In this document: one piece after another, positions 57,200 to 64,000 of the stretch | Layout of the letters: every line of letters starts with the position of its first letter | How positions within the stretch are numbered: position 1 is the first letter of the stretch | Source: Vandiemenella viatica | Taxonomy: Eukaryota > Arthropoda > Insecta > Orthoptera > Morabidae | NCBI GenBank assembly: GCA_031002005.1 | Contig: CM061919.1 | Coordinates: 15,261,687-15,325,686 of the forward strand | Reading direction: 5' to 3' | DNA length: 64,000 bases | The notes under the pieces: model-generated | The model's database searches: none | Seen by the model: only the letters and a program-made list of their open reading frames with translations | Told to the model about the DNA's origin: nothing | Translations under genes and position numbers: made by a program

Positions 57200-58600
57200 C
57201 AAATCAGTCTTAAGAGGGGTGAAACAGGAGAGTGGGTGCTGTTTTGTAAACTAAATATAAACATCATTTTCACTTATATTACAGCATATGTGTGCAAACT
57301 TCCTTTGACATCAGGTAAAAAATGTCGATTTTTGTGTTGTCACAAAAACTGTAAAATAATTTTTAAAAATCAAGTTCGAATTTCTTGGACAGCTATTGTC
57401 TGATCGTAATCTGTCCAGTGCTGTTTAACAGGAAATAATGTGTTCTTTAATAATGTTGCTATCTACTTTGTCTAATTTCTCCAGCGTTTTCGAGATAAAA
57501 AATTTTAAAAAAACTGAATGGTTTGAAGTGTACATTTTTTTTAATTAGGGTGATAGGGAAAGACGGTGGGTTTTGTAAACCAAAGATAGACAGCATTTTT
57601 ATCTTTGCTTTAATTTATACGTGTGCAAATAATTGAATTAAGTTAGTGTAAGGAACATTAAAAATTTAAGAGAGGAGGGAATAAAGGGAATGAGAGGTTG
57701 GGATTTGGGAGCCAAATGTAGACAGTACTTTTCTCCTTGTTTTAAAGTATACTTGTGTGAAGTTCCATAAATATCGGATGAAGACTGTGAATATGTATAA
57801 AGAACATTGGAAAAAACTAAAGGGGGGGGGGGGAGGTAAAGGAGAAGAGGGTTTCAGTTCTTGCAATCTGAATATAGATGATATTTTTCTGTATGCTTTG
57901 TAGTTTGCGTGTGGAAAGTTCCATAGATATTGTATAAACACTGTGGGTATGTATATGAAATATTTGTTGTGTAAAAGCAAATTTAAACAGCATTTTTCTC
58001 CTTGAAGTATACAAATGTAATGTTCCATCATAATCAGATAAAAACTGTAGGGTTCAATAAAAATTACTGGAAATTAATAGGGGAGGGGGTGGGGTTGGGC
58101 TTTAGCAGACTCAAAGTAAACAGTATTTTTCTGTTTGTTTTAAAGTATACGTGTGCAAAATTCCTTCAAAATCAGATAGGAACTGTAGCTATGTATAAAG
58201 AACATTGACAATAATGAGTGGGTGGAAAAGGGTAGAGAGATTTGGTTTTTGTAAAACTAATGTCTATAGTATTTATTCTATTTTTTTAAAAGTATATGTG
58301 TGCAAAGTTCCATCCAAATCTGATAAAAAGTGTGGGTTTTGTGTAAAATTTAAGGGGTGGGAACGGGGGGAGGGGATGCGTTTATGGAAACCAAATGTAG
58401 GCAGTATTTTTTTTTAAAAAAATTGGTATACATGTGAAAATTTCCGTAGAAATTGGATAAAATCTGTTGGGTTGTTGAAATTATAGGAAGATGGGTGTTT
58501 TTTTTTGCAAATTTTATTTCTTAGGAACCATTTCCGAGGCGCACTCGACAACACACCAAACTTTCATCGTAATCGGATGAACGATTTAGGAGCGCATAGA
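57200..58600 (-). repeat. Tandem array of ~150 bp units, reverse orientation
   Basis: Units share a core meaning, on the minus strand, 'TTTTATCCGATTT...GAAACTTTGCACATGTATACTTTAAAACAAA-AGAAAAATACTGT' split by variation, followed by a C-rich stretch. About nine units are visible. It is the same monomer family as 41380-43665, but inverted. Confidence 0.8.
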
Positions 58601-58834
58601 TGACATACAAAGAAAGGTACATTCATTTTTATATATAAGATTGATAGAAGATGGCAGCCACCTTATATCTCGAGGCTTCCTCATTTTACTACTGTTAAAT
58701 GGACACGGACCTGATAATTGTAACGCTTAGTAAATGTACCTATGGCTGTCTCGTGTTTCGATGTTGTCATTTGGGGTAAGTGGTGGTATAACAAAAGAAG
58801 CTGGCTGGCTAGGAAAACAAAAAAAATAGAATAT

Positions 58835-59215
58835 GAGAAGATGGTGTAGTATGGGACTCAAATTTTGGATATCAGTAACCAGTGGGTAAAGGAGGGCAGC
58901 TGGAGTTGAGTATGGAAGTTACTGCAAAACACAATGGGTAACTGGTATGATTAAGGAGCTGAATTGGAAGACAGGAGAAGAATGAAGAGAGTGCTGGGAA
59001 TGTATATTGCTGAAATTGCTTGGTAGAATTTTGGCAGAATAATTAGTAGTAGTGCAAAGAAGGCAAAAGATGACATGACCACAAACGGGTACTCAGTATC
59101 AGTCATGAGGTACTGATAGATTACTAAAAAAAGTGCAGAATAATTTACCAAAACACTGAAAATAATTAAAAGGGCAAAAGCCGGTGGATGAGGAAATTGC
59201 CCTCAAAGACTTTTC
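58835..59215 (+). pseudogene. CR1-B LINE 3' relic
   Basis: GTAGTATGGGACTCAAATTTTGGATATCAG ... AAACACAATGGGTAACTGGTATGATTAAGGAGCTGAATTGG, split here by gaps, parallels 30790-30965. It ends ATGAGGAAATTGCCCTC, like the 3'UTR of the family. Multiple deletions are present. Confidence 0.6.
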
Positions 59216-59721
59216 TTTCAAAACAATAAACTTGATAGGTAGCCTATTTGAGAGGAGGTGTGTTTTCAAATTTCGACTCCTACAAATGTCCCATCCCAAT
59301 TAAAAAAAATTTATTCATTTTTATATTTCTGCTTGTATATTAACGATGTGAAATTGTTCAGCAGTTATTGATTTCCGGGAAGTTCCTGTACAAGGCTGCG
59401 TCGTCAATGGCCGGATGGCTGTTGTCTTTCGAGAAAAATCTGGACGACTTCATGGATGTTCGGGTGAGCGCGTGGATAATTCCCGTCGTCATAATTTAAT
59501 AGTTCGTCTCAAATTTTGTCATTTTTTCGTTGCGTTTCGGTATATAACCGGAGACAAATTTCTGATGTATGCAAGTTGTGTCGCGTTTAATAGTTAATTT
59601 CAGTGTTCCAGTTATCCTATATAGTCCTGTCATTTGCAGTAATTAAGCTCTACTAATCAGGAACATACTCGGCTGGGGGCCAAATTTATCTGCAAATTAA
59701 TTCAGTTGATGTCAGCCAGCG

Positions 59722-60990
59722 CACAGTGGGGCGAAATCTCAAAAGCTGGCCAAAAGTCGAAAAATAAAGTTTTTATTTAAGGAATTTTAAGTATACAGCT
59801 GGATAGACTGACTCCCAAAGAGTCTAACTTCACGGTTAGAATAGGTCCGAGGCTTGACGCAGACGCTGTACATCATTTGAAAGGTGACCGTTGAGCGAGC
59901 AACTATTGCGAGATACAAAGGAAGTAAAATTAACCGTTACTTTGAACTGGTGTAAAAGTTTTCAGTTTTGGGCAATTTTCATCATTCAAAATGGACAGAG
60001 ATCGTGATGGTGAGTACAATGTTTACATGTATTACAAAAACATAAAAAACATTTTAAAGTTATTTATATAATAAATAATTTTTAAACAAATTTGAACAGT
60101 TAATTTGTATTTTTCTTTTTCAAAAACGGAAACAGCTATAAGTTCCACAGAGTCCCACAACGAACCTTATTTTAACTTCATTCTCTACTATTTATCTATT
60201 GAAATCTCAAAAAATTCTGCTATAAACTGCTATTCCACAATTCGTGCAGCTTAATTTATCTGCAGTTTACCGGTATTTGTTTTTGGTCTTTTTCAATTTC
60301 ATGTGTAAATTGTAAGTTATTGTCATAGTTACTACAAATATTTAAAGTATAATCAATTTTGTATTTTGGTATTATTATAAAACTATCATCTACATATCTG
60401 AAATAACACATCATTTCAAAATCTAGCTGTTTAAAACATTGTTCTTCCAAATCTCGCATAACTAAGTCCACTAGAGTTGGATACACCTATAGGTGTGCGA
60501 AATTTTTGGTTATAACTTAGTCTGTTATTGGCGAAATTAACTGAATTAATAGGATATACTGAAGAATACCAGACGAAATTAACTTTTTTTAAATAATCTT
60601 TAATAATACAAAGGGGTTACTTTTAAATAGATTTTATGCGATATAAAAGGCTAATACAAGTTATATTTTATTGCTCCAGAATCTGCTGGTCCAACCAACG
60701 AGAGCGACGATAAAGTTGGCTTCATACGAAAGGAAATAGGAACGTATAGTACACCACATTTTTATCCATAAAAATTTGTAATTCAAACATTTTTCAATTT
60801 TTGAAACCTATTTAAATTCTAACCCTTTTTATTTTAATCTGCCATATTGAATCCGCCATTTGTTCTTTTTTGCATTCTTAACATTGGAATCGATATCAGC
60901 GAGCTTATTAAACCCTGTATACAAATTTGTATGACAATTGAAACATTTTTAGACCATTTTTAATTTTTAATCCGCCATATTGGATCCTCT

Positions 60991-61031
<41 letters not shown>

Positions 61032-61149
61032 AATTTTTGACATTGGAATCGTAATCTGCGTGCTCAAAACAGATTTTGTACAAAGTTTCATTAAACTTGG
61101 ATAACGTTTCCATATTTTGACCAGCAATTTGAGATTTCGCCCCACTGTG
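59722..61149. mobile_element. Transib-like non-autonomous transposon, 1428 bp
   Basis: Both termini begin CACAGTGGGGCGAAATCTCA (at least 22 bp identical inverted repeats), and the element is flanked by the 5 bp GC-rich duplication CAGCG (59717-59721, 61150-61154). Transib elements have CACWRTG-type termini and 5 bp GC-rich duplications; CACAGTG is also the RAG signal heptamer. No transposase is present. The interior has a Penelope-type RT fragment, 'CCGCCATATTG' motifs and a 36-base T-run. The assignment rests on the ends only. Confidence 0.6.
60240..60540 (-). pseudogene. Penelope-like reverse transcriptase fragment
   Basis: On the minus strand the translation includes 'YPTLVDLVMRDLEEQ', then 'MMCYFRYVDDSFIIIP' and 'LQFTHEIEKD'. 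The order LV-x-DLEE, R-YVDD-x-F, and FT-x-E-E is the catalytic palm block of Penelope-like element reverse transcriptases, with the YVDD active site kept. Only ~75-90 residues remain; no GIY-YIG endonuclease is seen. The fragment lies inside the 59722-61149 transposon, so it was captured by or inserted into it. Confidence 0.8.
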
Positions 61150-63470
61150 CAGCGGTAGGTAGCCTGTTATCGCATTAATTTTCTGTTGCTTTGGTGATTT
61201 TAGGGATTGCTTAACTCCTACTGTTAGTACAGTTTTAGCAGCAAGTTTTCGATATTAATTAATTTTTCTATATAACAATACTGGCACTTTTATCAGTTTA
61301 ATGTAACTACTGTTCTTCAAATGAGTGAGTTAGTAAAACTAACATGGTATAAGTCCTTATGTTTTAGTTCGTAGTAGATCGCTCTATGCACTGACATACA
61401 TTTCGTAGTAGATCGCTCTATGCACTGACATACATGTGCCCTCTGCATACATCTCTGTCGCAGTAGCCTACTTTTCAACGTGAAGATATGTCATTCTTGA
61501 GTATTCATCCCCATGAAATTGCCGCAATTGTGGATCGTGGCACTTTGACACTGCTGAATATTCTGATCTCACCCACATAGAAATTAGTATTTAGATATTG
61601 GTAGTACTACTGTGAAAGATTTGGGAGTTAAAATAACTAAGGGGTCTTGTGGAGAAGCTGTGTTATTTATCTTTATTTCTTAGATATCTGCACGAGTATC
61701 AAATGAAAGCTGGCAACCCCACCAAATCTGAAAATGTTTGAGTTTTTTGTTTCCCAATTTGTAGGAGCTCATAAAAAAATTATAATCTCAATTCCCTCCT
61801 CATTTTCGAAACTACTAAGTATGAAAATTCTTTCGTAACATACAGTGGTGTGTAGCCTTCTGACCTTCTAATGTTATAGGAAAGCTGCAGCAATTTCTTT
61901 AGAGTTTGTGGGATTAGCAAAACAACTATCGTAAATTACATACGGAGGTAATTAAATGACAGAAATAAATATTCACATGCTGTTGTTTGGTCTGTACCTT
62001 ATTTTAACTGTGACAAATAATATGAATAATTAGCTGCTTGGCTTGGAAACCCCCCCCCCCTTTTCCACGTAGTTCAGCGTAGCTTTCCAGCCAACCCCTA
62101 GACGGAGGCACGCACATAGTTTATGGACGCGCCCTAAGCAGTGGGAAAGAAATCGCTCGACCTTTGTTCGAAGTTCCAGTAAAATGATAAACAGAAATCT
62201 GGTAGGCCAAACAATAAATCGAACTCGCATTATAAGTTCCAGGTTATTCTGTTAAATGGCAGTGCCATTTGAGTTGTGTAACTCGAAAATCGAAACGACG
62301 AAACCAGTGTGCCATGCAATTCTGCTGTAGCTGAATGAGATATGCAGAAATCCTCGCATTGGTGACATGAAAGTTGAAACCAACTTTTCTCATCATGAAT
62401 TATGCCGGACTAAGCTTTCTATAAATCCGATTTTTTTTTTTTTTTTTTTAAGGAGGGAAAGTGTAAACATCGAAGTAAGACAATCGATGCTATTTTCATT
62501 CTGTGGTAAATAGTGTTCCTCTGGCTTGGTTCACAAAATTGACGGAGATAAACTCATCTTGCAAATCTGTTGTAGCTGAATGAGAAATTTTGTCTTCTTT
62601 GACTTAAATTTGACATTTGATTCCAATTTTCTTGTTTTCACAGAATAAATCAGAAAAAGAATACTGTTGTGTGAGTGACTTTTCCGATAAGTGTCCGACA
62701 TTAATTCTCTCGTAGATTTATGTGCGCATTCGTTAATCGTTTCTGATTTGCTTGTGAATGAGATATGATTTTTATAAGTTGCGGAATTAAGTAGCTACCC
62801 TCAATTCTACTATAAAAGCAAAAATTAACAATAAAAAAGACGTTAAAATACGATTAAATGTCAGTACTCCTTGCAAAAAGAGCCAAATGATTCAATGAAA
62901 AATATCTTGTTTCTTTCTTGATGATTTAAAAAATATCATGGAATAAAGATTTTATAAAAAATGAAAGACGTATCAGATATTTTTGTTTGTTATATACTTA
63001 TTTCCAAATCTTTCTTCTTGTTATCACATATTTTTTTCCAGAGTTTTCATTTTGATATTGTATAAAGTAGAAATCTAAACCGAAATATCAACTAGGTCTA
63101 CAAGACTAGAGATTGATTGTTAATACATAATATGTAGCGACTCAATCCGATTCAAATAAAGAGCATCTATAACATGCACTCTGAAGGAAAATTTTAGCGA
63201 ATATGTATTCAGTTAAAACAAATGTCGCATTTATCCATTTTTAAAGGGACTGAAATTTCATCACTGCTTGTGTTTTGGCAAAGCCAAACGTCCGTCCTTC
63301 TAACAGTGACAATTCATAGTTTAACATCCCAAAGTGAAGCATCCAATTACGATGCGTTGGCCGTCAATCCGAAGGACAGAGAGTGCGTGTTCTGGTTTTT
63401 TCCCAAGGTCTGATTCGGCCAATGTCCAGACTGCAGAGCTCAGCTAATTGGGCCAAGTAACACCTGTTTG
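61150..63470. other. Intergenic DNA, no gene recognised
   Basis: AT-rich. It includes the 34 bp tandem duplication (61.37 kb), a C10 run at ~62050 and a T-run at ~62430. Open frames are short and unlike known families. Confidence 0.55.
61370..61435. repeat. Tandem duplication of a 34 bp unit
   Basis: CGTAGTAGATCGCTCTATGC ... GACATACAT occurs at 61370-61401 and again at 61404-61435 without differences. A recent local duplication. Confidence 0.9.
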
Positions 63471-64000
63471 CAGGGCCCGCTCTAGCGGTTTTGCCGCCCC
63501 GGACAAACAGACAAATTGCCGCCCCTTAAAATTATGTAGAATTATATATTTTTAAAAAAATAATTAATTTTTATTGGAATAAAATATTAAATTTTAATAA
63601 AATCATATATTCATAATAAACTTATTGAATTTGATCTAGCGGCACAAAATAGAGAAATTAATTAGGAAATATCTATACATAGCTACGAATTAACCATATT
63701 TTTTACATTTTTAAATGCTATAAAAAATTTTTTTGACCATGTTGAAGAAATTAGCGGCTTTCAAGGATGCTTTTGCCATTAATAACAAGATTGAGAGAAT
63801 GGCACGGAACATTAAATGCTCGCGAATTATATTGTTTAATTCTAGATTGCACTCCTGCTTTATTGCCCATGATATTGAACCCGTTGTCAGTCCCTGTCCT
63901 CTGATATCCTGCAAATTTAAACACAAGTCTTTAAGTTCTCCTACTATAATGTCAGACATTTGTTTTCCTGTGGATCTTTCGACTGCTAAGAACAGGGGCG
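63471..64000. mobile_element. hAT element entering the right edge
   Basis: CAGGGCCCGCTCTAGCGGTT at 63471 followed by GCCGCCCC is a hAT-type terminus; the preceding 8-mer is CCTGTTTG. The element is cut by the window end, so the other terminus and target duplication cannot be checked. It contains the transposase fragment on the minus strand. Confidence 0.65.
63711..63959 (-). pseudogene. hAT transposase fragment (ZMYM1-like catalytic region)
   Basis: The minus-strand translation contains 'LNLQDIRGQGLTTGSISW' and later 'MAKASLKAANFFNMVKKI'. The block D-IRGQG followed ~50 residues later by A-x-A-S-x-K-AANFF matches the RNase-H-like core of hAT transposases of the group annotated as zinc finger MYM-type protein 1-like or HAT dimerisation proteins. 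The expected D-x-G/M of 'GQGYDNGANMSG' and the 'CHSLNLV' stretch are altered or missing, indicating decay. It probably continues past 64000. Confidence 0.65.

Larger units (their letters stand above)
53575..58640 (-). mobile_element. Helitron-like element with tandem repeats, split by an RTE LINE
   Basis: On the minus strand it begins A|TCTTATATATAAAAATGAAT (at 58640) and ends GCCAGGTCAGCTAG|T (at 53575), giving TC/CTAG ends between A and T. The interior has ~150 bp tandem units (57.2-58.6 kb) like those in the NAXD intron. An RTE LINE occupies ~53838-57190, so the Helitron is older than that insertion. Confidence 0.6.

Noticed and set aside
56817..57254. 145-codon + strand frame, Gly/Pro-rich
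   Set aside because: Covers the 5' untranslated region of the minus-strand RTE LINE and its junction with Helitron repeats; no known domain.

Overview
The window looks like a piece of a large, AT-rich, repeat-laden arthropod genome. The sequence shows spliceosomal introns, many LINE types (CR1-like, RTE-like, jockey-like), Penelope-like remnants, Helitrons, several terminal-inverted-repeat DNA transposons and tRNA-headed SINE relics. The SINE body and the CR1 3' tail (GATGTA repeats) recall repeats of polyneopteran insects (grasshopper/stick-insect/cockroach side). That placement is from memory and is an inference; insect in general is much safer than any particular order.

Only one intact host gene is recognised: NAXD, the ATP/ADP-dependent (S)-NAD(P)H-hydrate dehydratase, on the + strand. 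Its two coding exons (34216-34565 and 49953-50637) are separated by a 15.4 kb intron full of repeats. They join in phase at a GT/AG intron to give 344 residues with the whole YjeF_C kinase-like fold. A polypyrimidine-AG just upstream of the first ATG suggests a further non-coding 5' exon. A frameshifted THAP zinc-finger remnant near 13.8 kb is the only other trace of a possible host-type gene.

Layout: 0-10 kb has SINE relics, a large Penelope-type hairpin (3338-3704), a hAT element (4466-6774) carrying a Helitron filled with a ~168 bp satellite, and an RTE relic with a tiny hairpin insertion. 10.9-12.6 kb is a second satellite-filled Helitron. 13-16.4 kb has RTE fragments, the THAP relic and an inverted pair of tRNA-like repeats. 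16.5-25.6 kb is a giant inverted repeat (~1.29 kb arms), one arm of which was split by a CR1 LINE with a partial esterase-type ORF1. 26.8-31.3 kb is a second CR1-like LINE interrupted by a 1626 bp hAT element with an exact 8 bp target duplication. 31.3-33.7 kb is a minus-strand jockey-like LINE. 34.2-50.7 kb is NAXD; its intron holds a MITE, a minus-strand CR1 relic, a long array of ~140 bp tandem repeats, foldbacks, a Penelope-type hairpin and a jockey-like relic. 51-58.6 kb has a foldback, a small MITE and a third Helitron, which was invaded by an RTE LINE that in turn received a hAT MITE. 59.7-61.1 kb is a Transib-like element with CACAGTG termini, a 5 bp target duplication and a captured Penelope-type reverse transcriptase fragment. 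The right edge enters a hAT element with a transposase fragment.

The recurring theme is nesting and structure. Helitrons act as containers of satellite arrays, and Penelope-type termini appear as snap-back hairpins with a hammerhead-like core whose helices covary between copies. No CRISPR array, operon, rRNA or convincing canonical tRNA gene was seen.
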